Source: Bradyrhizobium_A sp052115025 (GTDB lineage Bacteria; Pseudomonadota; Alphaproteobacteria; Rhizobiales; Xanthobacteraceae). From it: a stretch of 64,000 nt of DNA. The position numbers were made by a program, and so were the translations under genes. Numbering within the stretch: the stretch's first letter is position 1; each line of letters begins with the position of its first letter. Shown here piece after piece: positions 26,890 through 35,689 of the stretch. The DNA lies in contig NZ_JBFRFW010000006.1 in assembly GCF_052115025.1 (NCBI RefSeq), forward strand, positions 62,001 through 126,000. Reading direction: 5' to 3'. Below the pieces are notes generated by a model, which was not told the DNA's origin, searched no databases, and was given only the letters and a program-made list of their open reading frames with translations.

Positions 26890-28511
26890 GAGGGAACTCC
26901 GCTGACAGGGGTCGAAGGAACGATCGCGGGGGGCGGCGGCGGGCTTGGCCAGAACCGCAGCACCAGCCGGTTGGCGAGCGTGTTGACGTAGAGGCCGTTG
27001 GCAAGGTGGACGTAGGCCGCCTGCCAGCGCGGCGCGTCCGCCTTGCCCGGCAAGACGCTCTGGAAGACGGTCACCGCCGCGAACGCTAGGACGACCAGGA
27101 CGACGATGACGAGGTCGAGGGGGCCGCGAAGCGCCTGCACCGGGGGCAAGGACCCGGCGAGCACATGCTCCACCGCCCACTGGAGTCCGAAATAGGCGAG
27201 CGACACCACGAGTGCGAGCGCGACCGTCCGGCCGACGACATAGAGACTCGGCCGTTCGTCGAAGGCCTGGGTGATGAGGTGCGCGAGACCCAGCATTACC
27301 ACCGCGCCGAGCGCGAACACGCCGGGTTGCGCGGTGATCGTCGCGCCGAACAGCGTCCCCACGACCAAAGCCGCGGCCAGGACCAGGCCGACGATCATCG
27401 CCATCCGGGCCGGGTGCGGCTGACCGCCGGGGCTCGGCGACCACGACGCCCGCGCCAGGTCGATGACGCTGCCCGACGAGAGGAAGGCGTGAGCCTTGTA
27501 GAGCGAGTGGGCGACGATGTGCAGCAGCGCGGCGGCGAACGCGCCGAGGCCGCATTGCAGCATCATGAAGCCCATCTGGGCGATGGTCGAATAGGCCAGC
27601 GAAACCTTGACGCTGGTCTGGGTTAGCATGACGACCGACCCGAACAGCGCGGTGACGCCGCCAACGATGACCAAGATTTCCATCGATGGCGACGAGAGCG
27701 AGATGACGCCGGCGAAACGCAGCACGAGGAAGCCGCCAGCGTTGATCACGCCGGCGTGGAGGAGCGCCGACACAGGCGTCGGTGTCTCCATCACCTCGGT
27801 GAGCCAGCCATGCAGCGGGAACTGCGCCGACTTGAGCAGCGCTGCGATCACCAGGAACACCGCGACCGCGTGGATCGCAGCGGGAATGTCTCCGCCGACG
27901 CGCATCGCCTCCGCGCCCGCGAAGAGGACCGCATAGTCGAGACTGCCGAAAGCCTGATGGAGCAGCACCGTCGCCGCGATCAGGCAGAGATCGCCGAGCC
28001 GGCTCGCGAGGAATTTCTTGCGAGCCGCGAGCACCGCTGCCTGACGCTCCGGATAGAACAACAGCAGCTTGTTGAGCCCGAGGCTGGTCGCGATCCAGGC
28101 CAGCGCGAATTGGAACAGATTGCCCGAGATGATCAGCAGCAGCACCGCCGCGAGCGTCAGACACAGCCACTTCGTGAAGCGGGCCTGCCCGCGGTCGCCG
28201 TCCAGATAATTGCGGCTATACAGGACGACGATCAGGCCGACGAAGGCGACCAGCGCGAACATGATCGCCGCCAAGGTATCGACGTAGAATCCCAGGCCGA
28301 CACCGGCGACCCCGACCGTGCCGGTCACCAGGGGGCTATTGACCGCGACGCAGACACCCGCGGCGACGGCCAGCGCCAGGGCGAAGCCGGCGATCCAGGC
28401 GGCGCCGCCGCCGACCCGTCGCTGACCCGACTTGACGCTCCCGGTCGCCATTCCGGCGACGGCGAGCGCGAATGGTCCGAGAGCGAGGCACCAGGTCAGG
28501 TTCGGCGTCAT
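26886..28511 (-). CDS. dabB: DabB, NuoL/MrpA-like membrane partner of DabA
   Basis: The 541-residue polytopic membrane protein has the proton-conducting (Proton_antipo_M) domain: 'HGWLTEVMETPTPVSALLHAG' with the conserved lysine/glutamate environment, and 'AYSTIAQMGFMMLQCGLGAF'. I chose the ATG at 28511 (GGAG ten bases before) over an upstream in-frame ATG. DabB couples ion flow to CO2 hydration by DabA. It is the first gene of a five-gene minus-strand operon and is divergent from a LysR gene, with the intervening 100 bases holding a shared operator candidate. Confidence 0.94.
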   Translation of the reverse strand: MTPNLTWCLALGPFALAVAGMATGSVKSGQRRVGGGAAWIAGFALALAVAAGVCVAVNSPLVTGTVGVAGVGLGFYVDTLAAIMFALVAFVGLIVVLYSRNYLDGDRGQARFTKWLCLTLAAVLLLIISGNLFQFALAWIATSLGLNKLLLFYPERQAAVLAARKKFLASRLGDLCLIAATVLLHQAFGSLDYAVLFAGAEAMRVGGDIPAAIHAVAVFLVIAALLKSAQFPLHGWLTEVMETPTPVSALLHAGVINAGGFLVLRFAGVISLSSPSMEILVIVGGVTALFGSVVMLTQTSVKVSLAYSTIAQMGFMMLQCGLGAFAAALLHIVAHSLYKAHAFLSSGSVIDLARASWSPSPGGQPHPARMAMIVGLVLAAALVVGTLFGATITAQPGVFALGAVVMLGLAHLITQAFDERPSLYVVGRTVALALVVSLAYFGLQWAVEHVLAGSLPPVQALRGPLDLVIVVLVVLAFAAVTVFQSVLPGKADAPRWQAAYVHLANGLYVNTLANRLVLRFWPSPPPPPAIVPSTPVSGVPS

Positions 28512-28566
28512 GGTCGTCTCCAGCGAGAAGCGACCTATCAATTACCGCCACGTGCGGGTTCTTAAT

Positions 28567-28600
28567 AATACAAAGATTGCAGCACTTAGTTCGTTTCTGT
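28567..28600. promoter_or_regulatory. Candidate LysR operator between dabB and its divergent regulator
   Basis: The 15-mer AATACAAAGATTGCA (28567-28581) followed by TCGTTTCTGT lies 56 bases upstream of dabB and ends 12 bases before the LysR gene. The identical 15-mer with a similar TTCTGTTT tail occurs at 34868, upstream of ilvD. ACAAAGA and TTTCTGT are roughly inverted, as expected for a dimer site. Confidence 0.65.
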
Positions 28601-28611
28601 AAAACCATGCG

Positions 28612-29499
28612 ATGGCAACCCTCAACTATCACCACCTGCGCTATTTCTGGGCCATCGCGCATGAGGGCAGCCTCACCCGCGCTGCCGATCGGCTGAATCT
28701 CTCGCAATCGGCCCTCTCGGTGCAGCTCGGCAAGCTCGAGCTGCAGCTCGGCCATCCGCTGTTCGACCGAACCGGCAAGCGCCTCGTGCTCACGGAGGCC
28801 GGTCGGATCGCCCTCGACTATGCAGACACCGTCTTCCAGGCCGGAGACGAGCTGGTGAGCACGATGAAAGGGCGGCCGGTGGATCGGCGGCAGGCGTTCC
28901 GGGTGGGCGCGTTGACCACGCTCTCCCGCAACTTCCAACTGGAGTTCCTGAGCCCGCTCGTGGGTCGGGCCGACGTCGAACTGATCATCCGCTCGGGCGC
29001 CATGCGCGACCTCCTCGCCCAGCTGGAAACGCATACGATCGATGTCGTGCTCGCCAACAGCGCGCCACAGCACGATGCGCGGTCCGATCTTCGCAGCCAT
29101 CTGCTTGCTCAGCAGCCGGTCGCGATTGTCAGGCGACCCAGTGCTGAACCTTTTGCATTCCGTTTCCCGGACGACCTGCGGTCGCAGCCCATCCTGTTAC
29201 CGAGTCTCGACAGCGAGATCCGCATCGGTTTCGATCGGATCCTCGAACTCGCCGGTGTGCGCCCTATTGTTTTTGCCGAAGTGGACGACATGGCGATGTT
29301 GCGGCTACTGGCTCGCGACAGCGATGGACTGGCGCTCGTGCCGCCGATCGTGGTGCGCGACGAGCTCGCCGCCGGCCTGCTCGTCGAGGTCTGTCCGGTC
29401 CCGAACCTCAGCGAGACGTTCTACGCGATCACCCAGAAACGCCGCTTTCCGAATCCCTTGCTCGGGGAGTTGCTCACGCGGGCGGCGAACGGAAAATGA
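28612..29499 (+). CDS. NhaR-like LysR regulator of the dab operon
   Basis: The 295-residue protein begins 'MATLNYHHLRYFWAIAHEGSLTRAADRLNLSQ', with the N-Y-x-H-L-x-Y-F-W opening typical of the NhaR branch of LysR regulators. An effector domain follows ('FAEVDDMAMLRLLARDSDGLALVPPIVV', in part 'EVDDMAMLRLLARDSDG'). It is divergent from dabB across a 100-base gap, the normal arrangement of a LysR regulator and its main target. Because the putative operator is repeated upstream of ilvD, it probably controls that operon too. The inducer is unknown; NhaR itself responds to sodium. Confidence 0.88.
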   Translation: MATLNYHHLRYFWAIAHEGSLTRAADRLNLSQSALSVQLGKLELQLGHPLFDRTGKRLVLTEAGRIALDYADTVFQAGDELVSTMKGRPVDRRQAFRVGALTTLSRNFQLEFLSPLVGRADVELIIRSGAMRDLLAQLETHTIDVVLANSAPQHDARSDLRSHLLAQQPVAIVRRPSAEPFAFRFPDDLRSQPILLPSLDSEIRIGFDRILELAGVRPIVFAEVDDMAMLRLLARDSDGLALVPPIVVRDELAAGLLVEVCPVPNLSETFYAITQKRRFPNPLLGELLTRAANGK

Positions 29500-29542
29500 T
29501 TCCGCTGTTTCGGTCGGTGCAGCTGCGGCGGCGTCAGCCTTT

Positions 29543-30856
29543 TCACCTCGGCCAGGTTTCCAGGTCCATCGCCAAGACTTCTCCGGCGAGATAGAGCGAG
29601 CCGGAGATGACCACATGCGGTGGCGGTCCGGCGTCCGAAAGCGCCAAATCGAGAGCCGACGAAACGTCCGGCCGAACCTCCGCGTAAAGGCCCGCACGCC
29701 GCGCCACGTCCAACAGGATCGCCCGATCGGCCGCCGCGGTCGCATCAAATCCCACCAGGAACAGCTTTAGGGGAGCGATCGAACACAACGCCGCGAAGAT
29801 GCCTTCAAGGTCTTTGTTGGCGAGGACGCCGAGAATGACCGCCAATGGCCGCCCGTCGCTCGCTCTGAGGTCGCGGAGCGATCGGGCTAGCGATTCAAAC
29901 GCATGCGGATTGTGGGCGCCATCGAGCCAGAGATCGGCCCCTCGTGCTGCCGCTCGTGTGGCCAGCGGCCCCGCCGTCAAGGACTGCATCCGGGCGGGCC
30001 ACGAGGCGCGTCTCAGTCCGTCCTCCAAGGCGGCGTCCGGCAGGCCGAACTTGCGGGCCACGGCGATCGCGAGCCCGGCGTTGGCGACCTGATGCGCGCC
30101 CACCAGACGACCGCGGGGCAAGGCCATGACGCCAGCAGAGTCCTGATAGCGGATGCGGTCGCCTTCCGTCCTTGAATCGAAGTCCCGGCCAGCCAGCATG
30201 AGCGGCGCTCGCGCGCTCTCCGCCGCTTGCCTGATGACGACCGAGGCGCCCTCGACCTGGCGAGCGGAAAAGCAGGAAACGCCGGGTTTGATGATGCCGG
30301 CCTTTTCCCCAGCGATCTCCGCGATCGTCTCGCCAAGAAACTCGCAGTGGTCCAAGGCGACCGGCGCGATGGCCGTGATCGCCGGACGCTCGATGACGTT
30401 CGTTGCGTCATAACGCCCGCCCAGACCCACCTCGACAAGGCAGAGATCAGCGGGGGTCTCCGCGAACGCCAGCAACGCCGCCGCCGTCGTGATCTCGAAG
30501 AATGTGATCGGCTCTCCCTCGTTCGCCGTTTCAATCCGCGCCAGCACCTCGGCCAGATGCTCCTCCGAAATCAGTTCCCCGGCCAGCCGGATCCGCTCCG
30601 CGAAACGGACGAGGTGCGGTGAGGTGTAGACGTGCGTGCGCAAGCCGCCAGCTTCAGCGATGGCGCGCAGGAACGCGATGGTCGAGCCTTTGCCGTTGGT
30701 CCCCGCCACATGAATCACCGGTGGCAGACGACGCTCAGGGCCTCCCAATTTCGCGCAGAGACGTTCCATGCGAACAAGCGACAAATCGATCAGCTGCGGG
30801 TGCAGCGCGCGCAGTCGCTCCAGCGCCGCGTCGTGAGCTCGCAGACCGTCGGTCAC
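29543..30856 (-). CDS. folC: Bifunctional folylpolyglutamate/dihydrofolate synthase, extra copy
   Basis: The 437-residue product has the Mur-ligase-like P-loop 'VIHVAGTNGKGSTIAFLR', 'TSPHLVRFAERIR', 'VEVGLGGRYDATNVI', 'LDHCEFLGETIAEIAGEKAGI' and 'DGAHNPHA', so it looks active. It adds glutamate to folates and may also make dihydrofolate. I chose the GTG at 30856 (VTDGLRAHD), which matches the usual N-terminus and has GGTGGA upstream. It is the last gene of ilvD-pyrC-zinc-ribbon-folC and converges with the LysR gene. A chromosomal folC surely exists elsewhere, so this is a mobile duplicate. Confidence 0.93.
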   Translation of the reverse strand: MTDGLRAHDAALERLRALHPQLIDLSLVRMERLCAKLGGPERRLPPVIHVAGTNGKGSTIAFLRAIAEAGGLRTHVYTSPHLVRFAERIRLAGELISEEHLAEVLARIETANEGEPITFFEITTAAALLAFAETPADLCLVEVGLGGRYDATNVIERPAITAIAPVALDHCEFLGETIAEIAGEKAGIIKPGVSCFSARQVEGASVVIRQAAESARAPLMLAGRDFDSRTEGDRIRYQDSAGVMALPRGRLVGAHQVANAGLAIAVARKFGLPDAALEDGLRRASWPARMQSLTAGPLATRAAARGADLWLDGAHNPHAFESLARSLRDLRASDGRPLAVILGVLANKDLEGIFAALCSIAPLKLFLVGFDATAAADRAILLDVARRAGLYAEVRPDVSSALDLALSDAGPPPHVVISGSLYLAGEVLAMDLETWPR

Positions 30857-31004
30857 GAGGGACAGTCCACCGGGACCGGCGGTGAAGTTCGGGCTTCGGC
30901 AGTCCTGACCAAAGCCGGCCACCACGTCCGCCCTTTGCACCACGCCGTCCGAGCAGCATCACGCCGCGACGACGATTTGGAATCGGAACAAGCCGGCCGC
31001 TGCC

Positions 31005-31889
31005 TCATGGATTGCACTCCGGGCAATACTGCGCCGGCGCACGAAGCAACCCGTCGGACCGAGGCCGTTCCTCACGACAACCGCACGCCGAACAGCCGTA
31101 TTCCTCGGCGAGCACCATCTCGGTGGGTGTGCCGCAGGCCTCGCACGTCAATCCGACCCGCGACCCCGTACGGCCGAAGCCGGGCGCGGCACACGCAGGG
31201 CACGGTGTCACGAGCCGGCGAGCGAGGCGATCCGACAGCGCCGCGAGGCTCTTCATTCGCGTCGGATTGAGGTGGGCGCGCATGTCGGTCTCGAGCCGGG
31301 CACGGCGATCCGAGGATGCGGCAGCGGCCGTCGCGATCGCGCGCGCGAGGCTTTCCCGGTCGGTGATGCCTTTGGCGAGAGCGGCTGTCACCGGACCCTC
31401 ATTCGCCCGCACGATCAGGGCGTGGCTCGGGAAGCCGACCCTTTCGAGGAACGCGTCCAGGGCGTCGCCTGGCGAGACGACGAGATGGCCGAAGTTGGTC
31501 GCGTCGGCGATGAGGCTTTCGCTGACGACGATCCCCCTCTCGTCATCGATGAACACCAGGAGCTCCATGCCCGCGGCGAAGAACGGGATCGCCGGATGAG
31601 GACCGAACGAGCCTTCGCTGGCGAGCCCAAGCGGTAATCCAGCGCCGCGCATGCCCAGCCTCGCCTTACGCACCGCAACCTCGAGCATCGTCCCCTGCCG
31701 GGCGATTTCGCCCGAGAACGTCCCGAGTTGATCGGTATCGAGACCGGACGCGGGTACTACGGCCAGATCAAGGGTCGCGTTCAGGGCCGGCGCGATCGCC
31801 TCTTCCTTGCGATGCATGGTAGCGAGAACGGCGCTACGACCTGCGTAAGGACGTCGTTCATCAATCGCGGCTCGCTCATGTCGGCGCAT
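31005..31889 (-). CDS. Zinc-ribbon protein of unknown function (DUF6671-like), copy 2
   Basis: The 294-residue paralogue of the protein at 22563 has the same motif order: 'VLATMHRKEEAIAPAL', 'GLDTDQLGTFSGEIAR', 'GLASEGSFGPHPAIPFF', 'LETDMRAHLNPTRMKSL', then CPAC, CEAC, CSAC and CPEC pairs at the C-terminus. The ATG (MRRHERAA) overlaps the end of pyrC by 14 bases, so it is coupled to it. The repeated association of this family with two different metabolic gene sets in one element suggests a common accessory role. Biochemical activity is unknown. Confidence 0.8.
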   Translation of the reverse strand: MRRHERAAIDERRPYAGRSAVLATMHRKEEAIAPALNATLDLAVVPASGLDTDQLGTFSGEIARQGTMLEVAVRKARLGMRGAGLPLGLASEGSFGPHPAIPFFAAGMELLVFIDDERGIVVSESLIADATNFGHLVVSPGDALDAFLERVGFPSHALIVRANEGPVTAALAKGITDRESLARAIATAAAASSDRRARLETDMRAHLNPTRMKSLAALSDRLARRLVTPCPACAAPGFGRTGSRVGLTCEACGTPTEMVLAEEYGCSACGCREERPRSDGLLRAPAQYCPECNP

Positions 31890-32985
31890 CGATCGATCCC
31901 CGATACGTCCAGGCCATGGACGCGCCGGCCTGGAACGGCACGACTTGGTCGCCAGCAGCGGCGAAGACCGATGGCGCCCGCCATTGTGTCCGTTCAAGGA
32001 CGATCGAGCCTGCGTTGAGCGGGAGGCCGTAGAAGCGGGCGCCATTTTCGGACGCGAACCCTTCGAACCGGTCCAGCGCCCCTTCCTCATCAAACACCGT
32101 TGCGTAACTCTGCAGGGCGACGGGCGCGTTGAAGATGCCGGCGCAGCCGCAGGCGGACTCTTTGTCACGGACCGCGTGCGGCGCTGAATCGGTGCCGAGG
32201 AAGAACTTCGGATTTCCCGAGGTCGCCGCGCGGCGCAGCGCCAGACGATGCCGCTCCCGCTTCGCCACCGGCAGGCAGTAGAGATGCGGTCTGATGCCGC
32301 CCTCGAACATCGCGTTGCGATTGATTATCAGGTGGTGTGGCGTGATCGTGGCGCCGACGTTCGGCCCGGCGGCCTCGACGAAGGCCACGGCTTCGGCGGT
32401 GGTGATGTGTTCGAGGACGATCTTGAGAGCGGGGAAGCCTGCGACGACCTTCGCAAGCACACGGTCGATGAAGACGGCTTCGCGGTCGAAAACATCGACG
32501 TCGTGGTCCGTAACTTCGCCGTGCAGCAGCAACGGCATCCCCAGGCGCTGCATCACCTTCAGCACAGGGGCGATGCGAGCCACGTCCGTCACACCGTGCG
32601 CGGCGTTGGTGGTCGCATGCGCAGGGTAGAGCTTGGCCGCGGTGAATACGCCCGACTTGAAGCCGCGCTCGATTTCCGCCGGGTCGATGTCGTCGGTCAG
32701 ATAGGCCGTCATCAACGGCGTGAAGGCGAGGCCCGGCGCGACGGCTGCCTGAATGCGGGTGCGATACGCTTGCGCCGCGGCCACCGTCGTCACCGGCGGA
32801 TCGAGGTTCGGCATGATGATTGCCCTGGCGAACTGACGGGCGGTCTCGTTGACCACGGCCGCGAGCATCGCGCCGTCGCGCAGATGCACGTGCCAATCGT
32901 CGGGCTGGCGAAGGACCAGGCGTTGCGCGGTCGACGATTCCCTAGTCGTGGCTCCGGCGCCTGGATCAGATATCCGCATAGACAT
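31876..32985 (-). CDS. pyrC: Dihydroorotase, extra copy
   Basis: The 369-residue PyrC-type dihydroorotase has the metal ligands in place: 'DDWHVHLRDGAM' (HxH), 'AKLYPAHATTNAAHG' (carboxylated lysine), 'MPLLLHGEV', 'IVLEHITTAEA' and 'FLGTDSAPHA'. It forms dihydroorotate from carbamoyl aspartate in pyrimidine synthesis. The N-terminus is about 20 residues longer than usual; ATG codons at 32985 and 32979 are both possible. The start lies inside the end of ilvD (20-base overlap). A second, decayed pyrC lies at 35690-36176 in the same element. Confidence 0.94.
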   Translation of the reverse strand: MSMRISDPGAGATTRESSTAQRLVLRQPDDWHVHLRDGAMLAAVVNETARQFARAIIMPNLDPPVTTVAAAQAYRTRIQAAVAPGLAFTPLMTAYLTDDIDPAEIERGFKSGVFTAAKLYPAHATTNAAHGVTDVARIAPVLKVMQRLGMPLLLHGEVTDHDVDVFDREAVFIDRVLAKVVAGFPALKIVLEHITTAEAVAFVEAAGPNVGATITPHHLIINRNAMFEGGIRPHLYCLPVAKRERHRLALRRAATSGNPKFFLGTDSAPHAVRDKESACGCAGIFNAPVALQSYATVFDEEGALDRFEGFASENGARFYGLPLNAGSIVLERTQWRAPSVFAAAGDQVVPFQAGASMAWTYRGSIDAPT

Positions 32986-34702
32986 GCTCTTCCGCCGCCG
33001 CGCCGGGATGGGTCACCGCCCCCTTGCCCGCCGGTCCGACCGTCTGAGCGTAACGCCACAGCGCCCCCGACTGGAAGGCATGCCGGCGCGGCTGCCACCG
33101 CTCGCGGCGCGCCGCCAGCGCGTCGGGATCGAGGCGGAGCGAGAGCGTCCCTCGCTCCGCGTCGATGTCAATCACATCGCCATCCTCGATTAGCGCGATT
33201 GGACCGCCGACCGCGGCTTCCGGGCCGACATGACCGACGCATAGGCCGCGCGTCGCGCCCGAGAAGCGGCCATCGGTGATCAAGGCCACGTCCTCGCCCA
33301 TGCCCTGGCCATAAATGGCCGAGGTGGTGGACAGCATCTCGCGCATGCCGGGCCCGCCCCGCGGCCCCTCATAGCGGATCACCAGCACCTCGCCCGCCTG
33401 GTAGCGCCGCTGCATGACAGCTGCGAAGGCGTCCTCCTCCCGGTCAAACACGCGCGCCGGACCGCTGAAGACAAGCGTGCGCAGGCCCGCCACCTTTACG
33501 ATCGCCCCTTCAGGCGCAAGATTTCCGGAAAGGCCGACCAGGCCGCCGGTCGGCGACAGCGGCTGCGTTGCCAGGCGGACGACGTCCTGATTGTCAGGCA
33601 CACGCACGCCTTCCAAATTCTCGGCCAGGGTGCGGCCGGTCACGGTCAGACAATCCCCGTGCAGGAAGCCGCCGTCGAGGAGGGCTTTCAGCACCACCGG
33701 CACGCCGCCAATGTCGTGCACGTCCTTGGCGAGATAGCGTCCGCCGGGTTTCAGATCGGCGATCAGCGGCGTGCGCCGGAACACCGCGGCGACATCGAAA
33801 ATATCAAAGGCGATGCCGGCCTCGTGCGCCATGGCGGGCAGGTGCAGCGCGGTGTTGGTCGATCCCCCCGTCGCCGCCACGACCGCCGCTGCATTCTCGA
33901 GTGACTGGCGCGTGACGATGTCGCGCGGCCTGAGGCCCCGTTCGAGGAGTGCCATCACCGCGCGACCGGACGCGTCCGCGAAGCGGTCACGCGACTCGTA
34001 AGGCGCAGGCGTGCTGGCCGAACCCGGCAGGGCGAGACCGATCGCCTCCGACACATAGGCCATGCTGTTGGCGGTATACTGACCACCGCACGAACCTGCT
34101 GATGGGCATGCGACCATCTCCAGCTCGGCGAGGTCCGCATCACTCATAGTTCCAGCGGCGTTGGCTCCGACCGCCTCAAACACGTCGAGCACCGTCACGT
34201 CCTTTCCGCGGAACCGTCCCGGCAGGATCGAGCCGCCGTAGAGGAATACCGAGGGGACGTTGAGGCGCAGCATCGCCATCATAAGTCCCGGCAGGGTCTT
34301 GTCGCAGCCGGCGACCCCGACGAGGGCGTCGTAGCAATGACCGCGAACGGAGAGTTCGACCGAGTCGGCGATGACTTCCCGGCTGACCAGCGACGCCTTC
34401 ATGCCGGCATGGCCCATCGCGATGCCGTCGGTCACGGTGATTGTGGTGAACTCGCGCGGCGTGCCGCCGGCCGCCGCTACGCCCTTCTTGACCGCCTGCG
34501 CCTGGCGGGACAGCGAGATGTTGCAGGGAGCCGCCTCATTCCAGGTCGTTACGACGCCAACGAACGGTTGGGAAATCTCGCGCTGGGACAGGCCCATGGC
34601 GTACAGAAACGAGCGATGCGGCGCGCGCTCGGGACCTACCGTCGTATGCCGGCTCGGCAGTCCTTTTCGGCTCTTTCCAGCTCCTTCAGAATGATCGTCC
34701 AC
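32966..34702 (-). CDS. ilvD: Dihydroxy-acid dehydratase, extra copy
   Basis: The 578-residue protein is full length, with the iron-sulfur cluster cysteines in 'EAAPCNISLSRQAQ', 'AGCDKTLPGLMMAMLR' and 'ACPSAGSCGGQYTAN', plus the C-terminal 'ITDGRFSGATRGLCVGHVGPEA' motif. It catalyses the third step of branched-chain amino acid synthesis and makes pantothenate precursor. It is the first gene of ilvD-pyrC-zinc-ribbon-folC. The 15-base operator candidate lies 166 bases upstream. As a second copy on a mobile element it probably backs up the chromosomal enzyme under a special condition. Confidence 0.95.
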   Translation of the reverse strand: MDDHSEGAGKSRKGLPSRHTTVGPERAPHRSFLYAMGLSQREISQPFVGVVTTWNEAAPCNISLSRQAQAVKKGVAAAGGTPREFTTITVTDGIAMGHAGMKASLVSREVIADSVELSVRGHCYDALVGVAGCDKTLPGLMMAMLRLNVPSVFLYGGSILPGRFRGKDVTVLDVFEAVGANAAGTMSDADLAELEMVACPSAGSCGGQYTANSMAYVSEAIGLALPGSASTPAPYESRDRFADASGRAVMALLERGLRPRDIVTRQSLENAAAVVAATGGSTNTALHLPAMAHEAGIAFDIFDVAAVFRRTPLIADLKPGGRYLAKDVHDIGGVPVVLKALLDGGFLHGDCLTVTGRTLAENLEGVRVPDNQDVVRLATQPLSPTGGLVGLSGNLAPEGAIVKVAGLRTLVFSGPARVFDREEDAFAAVMQRRYQAGEVLVIRYEGPRGGPGMREMLSTTSAIYGQGMGEDVALITDGRFSGATRGLCVGHVGPEAAVGGPIALIEDGDVIDIDAERGTLSLRLDPDALAARRERWQPRRHAFQSGALWRYAQTVGPAGKGAVTHPGAAAEEHVYADI

Positions 34703-34867
34703 GATTTTACCCCTGCGTTAGGTACGCCCAGGGGTCCTGCGGCTTGATTGTGTGCCGAAAACGACCAGCCCGAACGTCTTGAGGTGCGAGCAATCCATGC
34801 CGGAGCAGGCCAAATCAGCTCGTAGCCTGATCTGCGCCGAGGGTAGACAAATTCGTGCCTTCTGTTG

Positions 34868-34900
34868 AATACAAAGATTGCAAGGCATCGTTCTGTTTAT
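34868..34900. promoter_or_regulatory. Second copy of the candidate LysR operator, upstream of ilvD
   Basis: AATACAAAGATTGCA at 34868-34882 is identical to the site at 28567, and is followed by TTCTGTTT at 34891. Both copies have the same orientation relative to the minus-strand operon they precede (dabB and ilvD). The 268-base gap between the TerB-like gene and ilvD otherwise holds no gene. Confidence 0.65.
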
Positions 34901-34970
34901 GTGATCGTCAAAGCTCGGCCGGTCAGCCCCTTCAGACGTTGAGCACCCGTTTGATGCCGACACAGCCGAT

Positions 34971-35453
34971 CTAAGGCGCGTCAGCGATATCGAATTCGGC
35001 CGGATCGAGCTCAAGCACCTCGCAGATGCGGATAGCCGTTCTGCGCTCCTCGGCATCGAAGCCGCCATCGGCGGCGGCGATCGCGCAGCAGGCCTCGACC
35101 AGCAGCGCGGGGTAGCGCGCCGCGCCCTTGAGCCGTGCGACGGCCTCGAACGCAGCCGCCTCGCCATCCCTCTGGTCGGTAGCGAACCGCTTGGTCAACG
35201 CTTCGAAGGTCGCGATGACATCGTCGAGCCCGAACGCGGCGATCGGATCGAAGCCGCGGATCAATCCGAGCATCCGATCATGCTCCTCCGCCGTCACCCA
35301 GCCATCGGCGTAAGCGACGAGCGCGCAGCCCGCGATGATACCTTCCATAAGGTGCTCGTTCTGAGCGCGGTGAACCTCGTCTGCGAAGTCTTCCCAGGAG
35401 CGTTTGGAGAAGCGGCGAAGGGAACGACGATAGGGCACGGTTTGTCCTTTCAT
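34971..35453 (-). CDS. TerB-like protein
   Basis: The 160-residue protein has a basic N-terminus followed by two TerB-type helical repeats: 'LMEGIIAGCALVAYADGWVTAEEHDRML' (in part 'CALVAYADGWVTAEEHDRM') and 'EACCAIAAADGGFDAEERR', with acidic loops that bind divalent metal in this fold. TerB proteins belong to Ter stress systems linked to metal sensing. TerC and DUF533 genes lie on the same strand at 37.7-39.7 kb. It is the last gene of the block before the ilvD operon. Confidence 0.85.
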   Translation of the reverse strand: MKGQTVPYRRSLRRFSKRSWEDFADEVHRAQNEHLMEGIIAGCALVAYADGWVTAEEHDRMLGLIRGFDPIAAFGLDDVIATFEALTKRFATDQRDGEAAAFEAVARLKGAARYPALLVEACCAIAAADGGFDAEERRTAIRICEVLELDPAEFDIADAP

Positions 35454-35689
35454 TTTGGGGTCTTCGTGGCTCGGCTTAGGTCCGCCGGATTAGTCAAGGA
35501 TGGTCGAACATGCTTGAGCGCCGCTTCTTGCGCCGATAATCGTGGTCATCGTCATTCCACTTGCGCCGGCCTTCGGGCCGCAGCGACCGTCCCGGATTGA
35601 ATGTGTCGCGCCCAGTTGTGCCTGGGCTCGAGGGTCGCTTGGGTCGACCTCGCGCGCCACTCGCAACTGAACAAGACCCCTGTCTATAA

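Noticed and set aside
26890..28170. Possible DabA-DabB fusion (long open frame upstream of dabA)
   Set aside because: The upstream part is dabB read in the wrong frame. The ATG at 26889 overlaps the dabB stop and gives a normal DabA.
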